From Pseudocercospora fijiensis CIRAD86 (Eukaryota; Ascomycota; Dothideomycetes; Mycosphaerellales; Mycosphaerellaceae), in assembly GCF_000340215.1 (NCBI RefSeq), contig NW_006921540.1, forward strand, positions 1,606,377 to 1,670,376: a stretch of 64,000 nt of DNA, in the 5' to 3' direction. Position numbers and translations under genes: made by a program. Every line of letters starts with the position of its first letter. The stretch's first letter is position 1. The notes under the pieces were generated by a model. That model was not told the DNA's origin. It saw nothing but the letters and a program-made list of their open reading frames with translations, and did not search any database. Shown piece by piece: positions 20,201 to 29,289 of the stretch.

Positions 20201-22724
20201 CCTCCACGTGAAGCGATGCGACAGACTGAGCTATGAACTCTGTGTCGTCTTTTTCCTGAAACTTACGCAAGTGGCTCACCACTCTCGCGTCCGTATGCTC
20301 CGAGTTGCGTGATCTCCAGCCGCTGGCAATTTCCCGAGAAGGCGGCCGGGAAATGCGCAATGCAGATGGGTCTGGGTTACTACCCTCAAACCCGCTGTTG
20401 CCCTCTTGGTCACTTTCGGCGACACTGCCGAGACCACTTTGACGTCCAGCCTTTTCTCGGATCAACCGCATCACCATGACGGCCTCGTTGAAGAAATCCT
20501 GAGTCGTCACCGACCGCTTGCGTTCAGTCATGTCGCCTGAAGCCTTCTGGACCCGTAAACTAAACTTGGCTACTTCGTTGGCGACAGTGCGTGCTTGTTG
20601 GTGCATAGATGGAGGACTGGCAGTTGCCATGGAGGATTCTATCTGCTCCATAACCGCCTCCAGTCTCTCGGGTTCCTCAGCGACGAATTGCTCAGCAGTC
20701 TCACGAATTTCGGCCTCAATCTGCTCCCGTCTTCGCTGGCTGGGGGTTGGATTTCGGGGTCGAAGAGCATCTTGCAGCTTTTCAATTCTATTCGAAGTGG
20801 ATTTCCTGGCAGCCAGGGCATCTTGCAAATGATCGTGATAAGATCGATTCATCTCTTCGGTTCCAGCTTCCAACTCTGAAGCGTGCAGCGTCCTCCGTCG
20901 TTTCGGGGTCGGTGCTTTGTATGGCGAGTTGCGTGGTCTCTTTCCCGCTGCAACACTCATCACGGACGGCTGCTCAAAAGCCTTGCTCACATCTGTGGCG
21001 TCTTCCACGGTCGGTTGCAGATGCTCCTTCTTCTTGGAAGTGGCATTCGTCGTTGAGCCGGCGGAGGGCAGCGCACTTCTTCTGCTTTTGAACTTGAGTG
21101 TGTTCTCCTTGGCAATGGGTGATGTGTTCAAGTTGAAGATCACAGGCGATCGAGCACCTGGCGGAGGAATGTCTGAGCCAGGAGAGCGGTCGCTGTTCTG
21201 CCTGTCCGAGTCTGAGGCACTTGTTATGGTGATTTCAGCATGAAACTTGTGATGGCTCAGGCTCCCACTTCCAAACGAGGCGCCGGACACTTTTCGCTCG
21301 GCTGAGAGCTTATCGCGCCCTTGATTTGCCTCATGCAGTTCGCTCAATGAGGAGAGATCAGGATCTAATTGGCTCATTCGTCGCAGGAGTCGATTGCTGG
21401 TGAAAGTGTCATGTGGGCCAAATAACTTCAATGGGCTGCCTGACGATTTCGACTTTGGCTCGGAAGGCTCAAGCTGCTGAACAGGAGTACTAGGCGGGTT
21501 GGGTGACAGTCGAGCAACTCTATTTGGTCCAGAAGATGGGATGGGCGAAAGGTGACCACTGGCACGCCGCACGTGCGCAGGCTCAGCACTCGACTGCGAT
21601 GCGCTCAACGGCCTCTCCTTCCATGAACCTTGTGCAGAGCAGCCTCCTCGCCGGAATTGCACATTTCCGCCCAGGTTCGCAACAGAAGGCGGCGTGCCCG
21701 TTGGCAGATTCTCGGACAGAGACAGGTCCGGAGCGGCATTGGATACAGGCAGCAAGTCGCCCTCCGGCGCATGGGTGAAAGCAGATTCGTCCTGAAGCTG
21801 ACTAGCTGCGTCCGGACAAGGCGTGTCTTCTTGGCTAGTGTCTTGGCTCGACCTTCGCAGTTCCATGTGGTGGAACTTCTGAACGTAATGAGAGTCGAAT
21901 GCCTTGTAGTCAGTCTTGCCATCCATTGTGGTGTGCTTAGAGATGAAGACTGGGCTGAGACTTTCGCATTCAGTTTGCCCGCTGACTGTTCTGTTACCGA
22001 TCATATTATGCTCAGTAGGCTCCAGTCGTTCCGGGCTCACAACAGCGCTCTCATCTGGGCCGCTGTCCTGACTGACGGATGGATGTGAGTCGTCAAGGGC
22101 AAAAGGATTGCTGCGAAAGCTGTGTCGGTGGAGCTCGCTTTGATGGTGCTGCTGGCTCTCCATCTCGTGGGCCAACGCAGTCGGCCGTTCTTCGGATGCT
22201 TCCTGCTCTGCTTCTTCATCAGCACGTCGCTTCCACCGCGGTGGGCTAGAGGGTATGTCGGCGACAGAGGACTCGTTCAGCCAGTTCATGCCACTTCTGA
22301 TCTTGGGCTTAGCGTCTGGCTCTGGCTTTTGTGCGAAGATGCTCTCCAGGGCATTGGCGGCGAACAGATCGGTCTGATGGCCATATGGAAGTGGACCCTT
22401 CAGTAGCCTTCGCTTCCACTCCAATGTCTCTTGCTGCTTGGTGGGCGATGCGCTTTTCGACCGCTGGGCCACAGCAGCAGCACAATGAAGCACCGAGTCT
22501 TCGCTTGTGCCGGAGAAGGATCGCGAAGGCGCCAGCTTGCTCGACTGTCGCTGTCGCTGCGGCCGGATGGAGTTGCTGCCACTGCTGGTGAGGGTGGCGA
22601 GTGGGTGGCGTCGCTTCTGTGTTGATGTGCGCGATGTCGTTTTCTGGGATAATCGGCGGTGGACTGATGCGGGAATCTCCCACGCTTCGTCGAGGCCTTG
22701 CAGCCACGGCGCGATGTTGCTCAT
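17259..22724 (-). CDS. Nud1/Cdc11-like leucine-rich-repeat scaffold (spindle pole body, septation/mitotic-exit signalling)
   Basis: A single uninterrupted frame of 1821 residues starts at an ATG. Residues 1 to about 1330 are Ser/Pro/charge-rich and look disordered, with many S/T-P sites. Residues about 1350-1715 hold leucine-rich repeats of the L-x-x-L-x-L-x-x-N class, with lines such as L-Q-Y-L-D-I-S-G-N and L-E-E-L-D-L-C-G-N. A conserved tail follows (R-R-R-V-C-H-L-M-L then L-G-L-L-D-G). A long disordered N-terminus with C-terminal LRRs is the layout of S. pombe Cdc11 and S. cerevisiae Nud1. Those anchor the septation-initiation or mitotic-exit kinase cascade at the spindle pole body; in filamentous fungi they control septation. 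Assignment rests on architecture and motif style. The gene is divergent from the next one. Confidence 0.82.
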   Translation of the reverse strand: MSNIAPWLQGLDEAWEIPASVHRRLSQKTTSRTSTQKRRHPLATLTSSGSNSIRPQRQRQSSKLAPSRSFSGTSEDSVLHCAAAVAQRSKSASPTKQQETLEWKRRLLKGPLPYGHQTDLFAANALESIFAQKPEPDAKPKIRSGMNWLNESSVADIPSSPPRWKRRADEEAEQEASEERPTALAHEMESQQHHQSELHRHSFRSNPFALDDSHPSVSQDSGPDESAVVSPERLEPTEHNMIGNRTVSGQTECESLSPVFISKHTTMDGKTDYKAFDSHYVQKFHHMELRRSSQDTSQEDTPCPDAASQLQDESAFTHAPEGDLLPVSNAAPDLSLSENLPTGTPPSVANLGGNVQFRRGGCSAQGSWKERPLSASQSSAEPAHVRRASGHLSPIPSSGPNRVARLSPNPPSTPVQQLEPSEPKSKSSGSPLKLFGPHDTFTSNRLLRRMSQLDPDLSSLSELHEANQGRDKLSAERKVSGASFGSGSLSHHKFHAEITITSASDSDRQNSDRSPGSDIPPPGARSPVIFNLNTSPIAKENTLKFKSRRSALPSAGSTTNATSKKKEHLQPTVEDATDVSKAFEQPSVMSVAAGKRPRNSPYKAPTPKRRRTLHASELEAGTEEMNRSYHDHLQDALAARKSTSNRIEKLQDALRPRNPTPSQRRREQIEAEIRETAEQFVAEEPERLEAVMEQIESSMATASPPSMHQQARTVANEVAKFSLRVQKASGDMTERKRSVTTQDFFNEAVMVMRLIREKAGRQSGLGSVAESDQEGNSGFEGSNPDPSALRISRPPSREIASGWRSRNSEHTDARVVSHLRKFQEKDDTEFIAQSVASLHVEDEAVDEVDEVASDHFEHSIIAVDEHSNIRIRGPMPEFQQEDDDSRPISQRSNQTQSTQHSSATSTGRTLHTTSTRKSENVGTLAPDAVAHLIGEQVGSMYFDKNRQQWVKSKSPEKRKPYGSFLEPPSIITSDDDPFREISDLPVDERKEEEIRKTSSQGRRISVLPGDGAPSVLEVHDFAREEQIEARTTSQETVLARTTTSDSHKSRHTYSSSDPSRWTNTAFGSSQQQIIETRATSWGDDDLQRLAAQGKARHQPLAYAAARAALQQRSQGSTLARPQSADTQKSFFPPQETITEERESMLVDDEEDVGDETLEEVNGHSTESAALADDTEHVHELREHIESPKLRQSPAKSTVDSGCRNITSRPTRKVSLRRKTLTSRFTQQDEVEQSELSFVAPLPGDRIMSVSLSVSRPLSKRQPYDQANALLPSSPIKFDSNHILSDLPDFTVHEEDHERPTERALAQRLAKHAAGEVNDRYALTIKDLVKTLTDVKQHEPHWATTKQLDLHDQGLRSVYGLDDFCGGLQDMDVSGNDISYLEGAPGTLRNLIAKNCLLSSLTPWTHLMNLQYLDISGNQMDNVTGLECLIHLRELRADDNNIESLDGVLGLDGLLKFRARRNKLRSLELEYSQWQRLEELDLCGNEICRVRGLHALEKLHTLRLDGNHFTVPFETGHELPNLKHLSLQDCELRRLNTVSMPALRTLHLDRNCLATVSGIEACKQLDVLSMRCQSLRQKGQRLQILEHPLHARTMRLSGNNVPSLDLPDSLLSMQHLELASAGLQELPDDFGLKLPNLVTLNLNFNSLKDIRPLLNSQKLEKLTVCGNRLERLRKSVATLSKISTLRELDLRDNILTQGFYAPITATPATTVHTSVVRRDSRQQEEVDEDEACESIEAAKYVLPPQSSRETNKIHHDRLDESTKLRRRVCHLMLAHSCPSLGLLDGTSFEKKDAMVKDRIWERLIELGIMKKSGKVGLRNESP

Positions 22725-23092
22725 TGTCGAATATGGATGCGTGGTGCGGGATGTGGGACGCGGATGGGGGAGAGGAGGTGATGTGGTGTCAATTCATGCT
22801 GGATCATCTGATGAGTGTGCCTTGCTCTTGCGCTTTCCCTCATCGACTCGAGATGTCGGCCATATGTCATGCGTGCGTCGCGTCGCGTGCGACGTCTCGC
22901 TCACTCTCGAAGCCGGCCGGATGTTTTGTGGTTGGTCGTGCCTTCCGACGCGGCTGTTGCCCGCGCGACTGCCGCCTCGAACTCCAGCGCACCTCCTCCG
23001 AACAAGGCCACGACACATCGACGATTGATTATCGCCATTGCCACTGCACTCGCCAATGATGCCGGACACTGGATGTGCTTGTCACGGTGACG
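22725..23092. promoter_or_regulatory. Shared divergent promoter region
   Basis: Only 368 bp separate the start codons of the minus-strand LRR scaffold and the plus-strand nuclear-protein gene. Both core promoters and 5' UTRs must fit here. No clear TATA box or cell-cycle element was identified by eye. Confidence 0.5.
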
Positions 23093-26000
23093 ATGATCCG
23101 CACTCACCGACCGCGCGGCTACGCGTGGAATTGTGCTTCGGAATTCCAGAATACTGAGCTGTTCCGGCAGATCAGCGTCGACGAGCACGAGCATGCGACT
23201 GGCAGCGGCAGCGGCAGCGATGAAGTGCTGTGTTCCGACGCGGAGGACGACTGGGCGCTGGCCGAGCGGGCAGCGAAGAGACGAAGGGTCGAGAGATTGG
23301 CGCACCACTTTCTCGACGGGCTCGGCTTGGAAGTGACATCGGCCAGACTGGATCCTCGCTCGTTCCGGCAGGCATGCACCTACTCGTTTGCCACGCCCAA
23401 CGACGCTCACATCGCGCTTGCCGGAGCTGACAGTGACCCCGCGGGGCATTCCGATGAAGACTGGCCCGACCTATGGGAAGTGCTACGCGCAACGAACCGG
23501 CACGGCGAGCCCATCGCACCGCACGCCGGCATCGTGGACATGGCACACGACGCGACAGCAGCCGAGGCGCACGCGCACGCGCACGCGCAGTCCACCTGTC
23601 AGCGCCGGAGCAGCCGCCGCCGCCGCCTCGTCCGGATTGCACTCGATCCCAGCGAAGATGCGCTTCGGAGAGCAGCAGGACTCCGTGCGCGAAACTGGCC
23701 ACCATCGCTGCCGGAAATTGCCGAGTCACAGCCACCGTCCGCTCCTGTGACACTGGCAGACGAAACCCAGTCGGCACCCCTCTCTCCACCTTCGACTGCG
23801 CAAGACACAACGAGCTTTTCTGACCACCGCCCCTCGCCGACCCCCGCATGGACAAGCTCAAAGTGGCTGCGAACGCGTGCATTCCAGCCTCCGAAGAAGC
23901 GGGTCGATGAAGACTGCAGCAAGGACGAGCTTGCTCTGTCATCGTTCAGCCTGGCCTCTCAGCACGCTCGCCCTCGCCCTCGCGCTCTTCAGAGACGTCC
24001 GGCTGAACGTGATGCAAGCTCGCCGCCAAGCTTTATCGCAGGACTCAGCGGACAGCCATCCACAGCGACCCGCTCTTTCCTCACCGCGCCACCTCATCCT
24101 ACCGGACAGGATCTTAGTGCAATCCCTGAAGCTGACACTGGTCCAACAGAGTGTGGCGGACATTTCGAGACCGCACCGGGTGAGGCAGAGGGCCATGCGA
24201 ACCCAGTCTCTGAGGCTCGAGAGAGCCAACTGCAAGGCGAGAGTCAGACACAGCTTTTCATTTGTGAGGGCATCCTAGCCAAACCCCGAATGTCTTGGGC
24301 ATCTGTGGACGATGCGAAGCTTGTCCGGGAAGCACAATGCACAGCAGAACAATCGCTGGCGCCCATCGCATCCGAACATGTGCCTTCTATCATTCGGGAA
24401 TCCGGACAGAACTCTGTACAAAGCAAGGCTATGAAGAAGACGAAGGGCAGATCGACCACATCTGCCGGCAACACGTCTCCTGCGATTGACAACCAACCCA
24501 GACGCAGGTCGAACAGGAGGCGAAGTGCACCGTCACAATCGCAGAAGGCTGCTGAGGAGATCGATGAGCTCCCTGCTGAGCAGCGACGTGGCATAACAGT
24601 CCAGCGCGTCGAGTACACGGAGACAGCTGGAGGAAAGAACTCGTCGCCCTTTGTGTTCCGGAAAAGAGCGACTCGATCTGCTAAGGCCGATATGACAGAA
24701 CAAGAGGCGACACTCCTACCTTCGGAACATACACGTCTTCCATCAGTCACACCGAGACGGGCGATGCAATTTCCATCGGATGACAGTCAAGACGTGAACC
24801 AAGACCCCTATACACCTTTGGTCAACGAGCACCTGAACACTGTGCTGCCCAAGGACACCACCACCGCTCGCCGTTCTACACTCAGAAGCTCGCTCCGAAA
24901 TGAGATGCAGGCTCTAGGTGCCGAAATCAGCAGGGCAGCAAACGATTCTTCTTCACAGTCGGAGCCAGGCTCGCAGCGGCACGAGCTACCGCCCGCGGAC
25001 GTCGAGAATGAGGAAAATGTGCCTTCACAGCAGTACGACGCGCAAGCAGATGAAGGGCAGAACGATGAATCGTCGCATCCACTGCAGATTCCCATCGCCG
25101 AACTACCATCAGCGCTACCTGGCACGCAAGCAATGCTCGATCAGGCACATCACGATCTGTTCACCTCGCCGAACAAGACTAATTCAGATCTCTATCTTGG
25201 AGAAAATTCCACACCTGGGGCCTTGCCGAATGTTGGAAAGAGTGCACGAAGACCGCTCGGCGCACTATCGCAAGAGCGTATGCCAATACCGAGCACCCAA
25301 GCTCTCATCAATGAGTGGCATGGGTGGTCAAGCGTCAAAAAGCCAAGAGAGCCTGGCAAGCGGAGCAGTCTTGAAGCGTTTCAGTCCCCAACGGTGACAA
25401 AAGGGAAGGCCCGGGACTCTGCTAAAATCGCTTCCGACCCTTTCGAGTCACTTGGTAAAGATGCCAGACGTAGGAGCAGTCTGCGATTCTCGATGAGCTT
25501 TGCAGATTCTGCTGCCAAAGAGCCTGCGAAGAAGCCGTCTTCGCAGCCAGCGCCGTCGACGGTATTGGTTCCGGAAACCTCTGACAAGCACGAGTGCCTG
25601 GCGTTCACTGCTCCCAAGCCTAGTGGCAAGATCGCTTCTTCGGCCACCTTCTCATTCGCAGCTGAGATGTCCTCGATTCACCTACCCAGCGCGTCTTCAG
25701 CGCCGGCCCAGTCTTTCGCCGCAAGCACGAGGTCGCAACATTCCGTAGCCCACGGGATTGACTCTCTGAGCTTCGGACCACATGAGCATGAACCTCCTCC
25801 GTATTTGAATGCACCAGATGATCGTCCTCCAGACATCTCTCTGGCAAAACATGCAGGCACATCAAAACAGCATGTTCAGTCTAGCAAATCGGTCGTGAGT
25901 GACTGTCAAACTTCGTGCTACGATCAAAATATTGATGAAGACGAACACGATCTAAGCTTCGCTGCTCCACTTCCACAAGTACCCCATCCTGTCGTGCCAA

Positions 26001-26269
26001 CTCAAGATGAGACACTCCTCGAGCAAGATGCCACGACCATCGATTCCGATGCACCGGCACCAAGCTACGTCCGAAACAACGCTCCAACACCCAGCTATAT
26101 CCGAAACAACGCGCCCACGCCAAGTCACATCGGACGACAGAACTCAGCTGTGCTCTCAGCTCCGGCACCAAGCCCAAAGGACCTCGAGTATGATTCGCAG
26201 GAACTTGCTGGGGCGGTGAACGAGTTGACCAGAGATGTTTTGGGGAGTGTAAGTGAGCTTACGTTTTGA
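23093..26269 (+). CDS. Large disordered, probably nuclear protein (fungal 'protamine P1'-like group)
   Basis: The frame is 1058 residues from the ATG at 23093; an upstream in-frame codon at 23075 is GTG and unlikely to be used. The N-terminal part has a short ordered block: acidic D-A-E-D-D-W, then A-A-K-R-R-R-V-E-R-L, a good nuclear localisation signal, then H-F-L-D-G-L. This layout resembles fungal proteins auto-annotated 'protamine P1', whose function is unknown. Further basic clusters occur (R-R-R-S-N-R-R-R-S). Most of the rest is Ser/Pro/Gln-rich and low complexity, including His-Ala repeats near residue 166 and a triple A-P-T-P-S-Y-I-R-N-N-type repeat near residues 990-1015. No enzymatic domain is visible. 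Confidence 0.6.
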   Translation: MIRTHRPRGYAWNCASEFQNTELFRQISVDEHEHATGSGSGSDEVLCSDAEDDWALAERAAKRRRVERLAHHFLDGLGLEVTSARLDPRSFRQACTYSFATPNDAHIALAGADSDPAGHSDEDWPDLWEVLRATNRHGEPIAPHAGIVDMAHDATAAEAHAHAHAQSTCQRRSSRRRRLVRIALDPSEDALRRAAGLRARNWPPSLPEIAESQPPSAPVTLADETQSAPLSPPSTAQDTTSFSDHRPSPTPAWTSSKWLRTRAFQPPKKRVDEDCSKDELALSSFSLASQHARPRPRALQRRPAERDASSPPSFIAGLSGQPSTATRSFLTAPPHPTGQDLSAIPEADTGPTECGGHFETAPGEAEGHANPVSEARESQLQGESQTQLFICEGILAKPRMSWASVDDAKLVREAQCTAEQSLAPIASEHVPSIIRESGQNSVQSKAMKKTKGRSTTSAGNTSPAIDNQPRRRSNRRRSAPSQSQKAAEEIDELPAEQRRGITVQRVEYTETAGGKNSSPFVFRKRATRSAKADMTEQEATLLPSEHTRLPSVTPRRAMQFPSDDSQDVNQDPYTPLVNEHLNTVLPKDTTTARRSTLRSSLRNEMQALGAEISRAANDSSSQSEPGSQRHELPPADVENEENVPSQQYDAQADEGQNDESSHPLQIPIAELPSALPGTQAMLDQAHHDLFTSPNKTNSDLYLGENSTPGALPNVGKSARRPLGALSQERMPIPSTQALINEWHGWSSVKKPREPGKRSSLEAFQSPTVTKGKARDSAKIASDPFESLGKDARRRSSLRFSMSFADSAAKEPAKKPSSQPAPSTVLVPETSDKHECLAFTAPKPSGKIASSATFSFAAEMSSIHLPSASSAPAQSFAASTRSQHSVAHGIDSLSFGPHEHEPPPYLNAPDDRPPDISLAKHAGTSKQHVQSSKSVVSDCQTSCYDQNIDEDEHDLSFAAPLPQVPHPVVPTQDETLLEQDATTIDSDAPAPSYVRNNAPTPSYIRNNAPTPSHIGRQNSAVLSAPAPSPKDLEYDSQELAGAVNELTRDVLGSVSELTF

Positions 26270-27948
26270 GGACAACGAGGGAAGGAAACTGGAGGGGAGG
26301 GATGATGAAATGGACTTCTGGTAGAGACACTGCTCGTTTATTCAGTCATTGGCAATCGAACACAGTCGTGTTGGGCTCGTGAGAACATGATCCATACCGC
26401 ATGTGCATTAATTATCCAGGAGCCTGAACATTCACGCTAACGAACCTCAACCCTGATATCCCAGGACACATATGAAGATATGGTTGTGCAGAGTTCCTGG
26501 CCCCGAATGCATCCAAACAATACTTCCATTGTTGATCTTGTACAGCTCTCTCTTAGACTTCGAAGCTGAGGTTGGATATAGCATACTGATAGCAAGCCCG
26601 AATTGAACCCTACAACCCTCCTCATGTCCCATAACAATGCCATATGTCAAGTCCAGCTTACATGCAACATCGTAGTACATGCAGCATTATACCCGGATAC
26701 TTTCAACAATCTCTCTCGGCACAATGGTGTATATATAAATAGTCGATAAGTCGTCGGTGCAAAACTGACGCTCGGTCATGCTCAAGTAGGTTCTTTACGC
26801 ATACGAACGTAGATGTCGTAGGAGAGGATGACTTGGATTTGAACGAACTGTTGTGAGGCGAGGGCGACTGTCTTGCCTTGTGCTAAACTTTCATATGCTT
26901 GATGAGCAAATATCGCATTTCGGGTCTATGGTCTTCTATTATCGACATGTAACTAGTTAGGCTGAGGACATGTCTCGACCGAGGGTAGACGATAGATAGT
27001 GCGCACAATCAGAAGTACCATGATTTTCTCCGAGATTTCGAAGAGTTGTTCGTGACTGACTGCTTGTGGCCCTGATCGGGTGAGTCCAGTCTCCTCCTAG
27101 CACTCCACATATGGTAGCCCATTCGGGCCCACGTAGCTTTCATCGTTCCCAGCATCACGGGTTATTTATTGTGAGTGCGTCCATCGTATTTACCAAGCCT
27201 CACGCTCTATACATAGCTTGAATACGATTACCGACAACGCTATGTGAACGCGCTTTGAACAGAAATGGATGAAGACATCTATTGGCCTATTATAAAGCTT
27301 AATAGTCCGTGCCTGGGACGCTCTCCCTAGTCTGCTTGGGTAGCATTCCGGAGTGACATCCTCAGCACAAGTCACTTGGGCAGAAATTTCAGGGCCTGAT
27401 GGTTTTACGTGAAAGGCTAATGAACAGTCTCTGAATTGGATGCCCCGGTAGCTCAAGGCAGATGGAAGGCTTCGTCCAAACTTGCCGCGCGAGAGTGGTA
27501 CCATTGAAGCAATCGAGTCATTTTAGATACGATTGTCACGCGGTTCTCGACGACATTTGCAGCTTCCTAGTGCGGCAACCTTTGCCATCTTGCGTGATAG
27601 CCCTACCTAGCTGTGATGAGGCGCTACTTTCGTCGCGACTCGCTAGGATGTCGGTAAGCCGACAGGCTCAGCACGATGTCCTCTGCGCATATGGGATCAA
27701 GGTGTCCTGCATAATAATAATGTGACAGTAGCGGTGAGGCTCGAAGCATTCCCAGGCCTGGTCGTCTTTGAGCGGATCGGGTCCCGACTCTCGCTTGACC
27801 ACGTTGCTGAGAGCTGATAACGGGCTACTCCTGTGATGAGTTCCCAGTCGTGACGAAACGAAGTCAGCGGTCATGAATTGGCACGAGCGCCTTCACCACT
27901 GAGTCACCAGGCCTGATACTTTTCTTCACAAACAGTCCCATCCTCACC
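26270..27948. other. Intergenic, no supported gene
   Basis: About 1.7 kb of non-RIP DNA. Open frames are short (under 105 codons) and lie on both strands without domain signal. No tRNA-like cloverleaf with both A and B boxes was found. The left end should contain the 3' UTR of the preceding gene. Confidence 0.45.
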
Positions 27949-28275
27949 GAACCTTCTTCGTGACATCGAGCCTTTCTCGTGACATCGAACCTTTTTCATG
28001 AGTTCGAACCCTTTTCATGAAGTCGAACCTTTCTCATGAGATCGAACCTTTCTCATGAAATCGAACCTTTCTCACGACATCGAACCTTTCTCACGACATC
28101 GAACCTTTCTCACGACACCGAACCTTTCTCACGACATCGAACCTTTCTCACGACATCGAACCTTTCTCACGACACCGAACCTTTCTCACGACATCGAACC
28201 TTTCTCACGACATCGAACCTTTCTCACGACATCAAACCTTCCTCTGACATCGAACCTTCTTCATGACATCAAACC
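27949..28275 (+). repeat. 19-bp minisatellite, about 17 copies
   Basis: The unit CATCGAACCTTTCTCACGA is repeated head to tail. Central copies are near-identical; flanking copies drift (TTCATGA, GTGACATCGAG). Because 19 is not a multiple of three, it opens overlapping repetitive frames that are not genes. It sits just left of transposon island 2. Confidence 0.95.
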
Positions 28276-28485
28276 TCCAAAAATCTCCTTCTTCACTTCA
28301 ACATGAAATCCCAGCGCGACGGGAAACACGTGTCTTTCCCCAGTTGCAAGCACGGCGTTTGGATGGAGTATAGGCATCGCTGCCCAAATTCGCCAGGATA
28401 TTCTACTCTCCGCGGGATACCTACCTCCCATCAGGCTTGTGGGCATGAAGAATCAAACTGCGACCGAGTGCACGTGATAGATTAG
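28276..28485. other. Boundary stretch before transposon island 2
   Basis: About 210 bp of ordinary sequence with no gene. CA/TG depletion begins gradually between about 28490 and 28600. Confidence 0.45.
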
Positions 28486-28598
28486 TAATTAGGGCTAGCT
28501 TCCGAACTTTCCGACCAGCCAATTACAAACACACCTAATAATTCTTCGCCTACAAGCCTGAGAACAAGCCGTGCTAAACTAGCCTGCGACGTACTACT

Positions 28599-28629
28599 TT
28601 TTCGCGACTACGTAAATACAACAATCTAA
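28599..28629 (+). repeat. Sub-terminal direct repeat, left copy
   Basis: The word TTTTCGCGACTAC, then CAATCTAA eleven bases later (28622-28629), recurs in the same orientation with about the same spacing near the right end of the island. Confidence 0.5.
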
Positions 28630-29049
28630 ATAGCGGAGATTATAGCCCTACTAATTGCGCTTTATTCTATCTACTAAACAAGTCTATACGACGTTAGCGC
28701 GTTAAGTTTTCGCTATTCTACTAAGCCGACTCGACTATAGCTGTCCGGATTACTAGGCGGCTAGCTACACTGCTAGAAACACCTTAACATATAATATACC
28801 GCATCGCCTAGCTAATACTTAGAGGTCCTTCTCCTAACGCCGGTAATTATTGTTTAAGTAGGCGAAAATTCCGTCCGACGCCTACTAACTACTCTATAGC
28901 CTTCGAGGGCAATCGATAACCTTCCTATAGCCGACTCGATACTTCGAGGTCCTTCGTAGACTATTTCTAAACACCTTTTGTATACAGTATAAGTCTATCC
29001 GAGGTATACTTATTAAGTTGCTACTATATAGCAGACGCGACTCTAAAGC

Positions 29050-29275
29050 TAAGGTTAAAATACCTAAAAGTCGCTACTAGCACTACTACTATAGCTAGGA
29101 GACCGCTGCTACTACCGCTACTACTACAGCTAAGAGACCGCTGCTACTACAGCTGCTACTACAGCTAAGAGACCGCTACTACTATAGCTACTACTACCGC
29201 TACTAGCACCGCTACTACTATAGCTGCTAGTACCGCTACTACTATAGCTGCTACCGCTACTAATATATCGAGCGA
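29050..29275 (+). repeat. GCTACTACTA/GCTAAGAGACC low-complexity repeats
   Basis: Irregular repeats built from GCTACTAC and AGCTAAGAGACCGCT words. In the RIP-corrected sense they may encode a Thr/Ala-type run upstream of the DUF6589-like gene. Confidence 0.7.
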
Positions 29276-29289
29276 CGATCTATCCTCCT

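Noticed and set aside
23075..23092. Upstream start for the nuclear protein gene
   Set aside because: The codon at 23075 is GTG; the first in-frame ATG is at 23093.
27430..27500. tRNA-like segment (GGTAGCTCAAGG)
   Set aside because: It resembles an A box, but no B box (GGTTCGAATCC-type) or closing acceptor stem follows.
27949..28275. CRISPR-like array of short repeats
   Set aside because: The units are directly adjacent with no unique spacers, and the DNA is fungal. It is a minisatellite.
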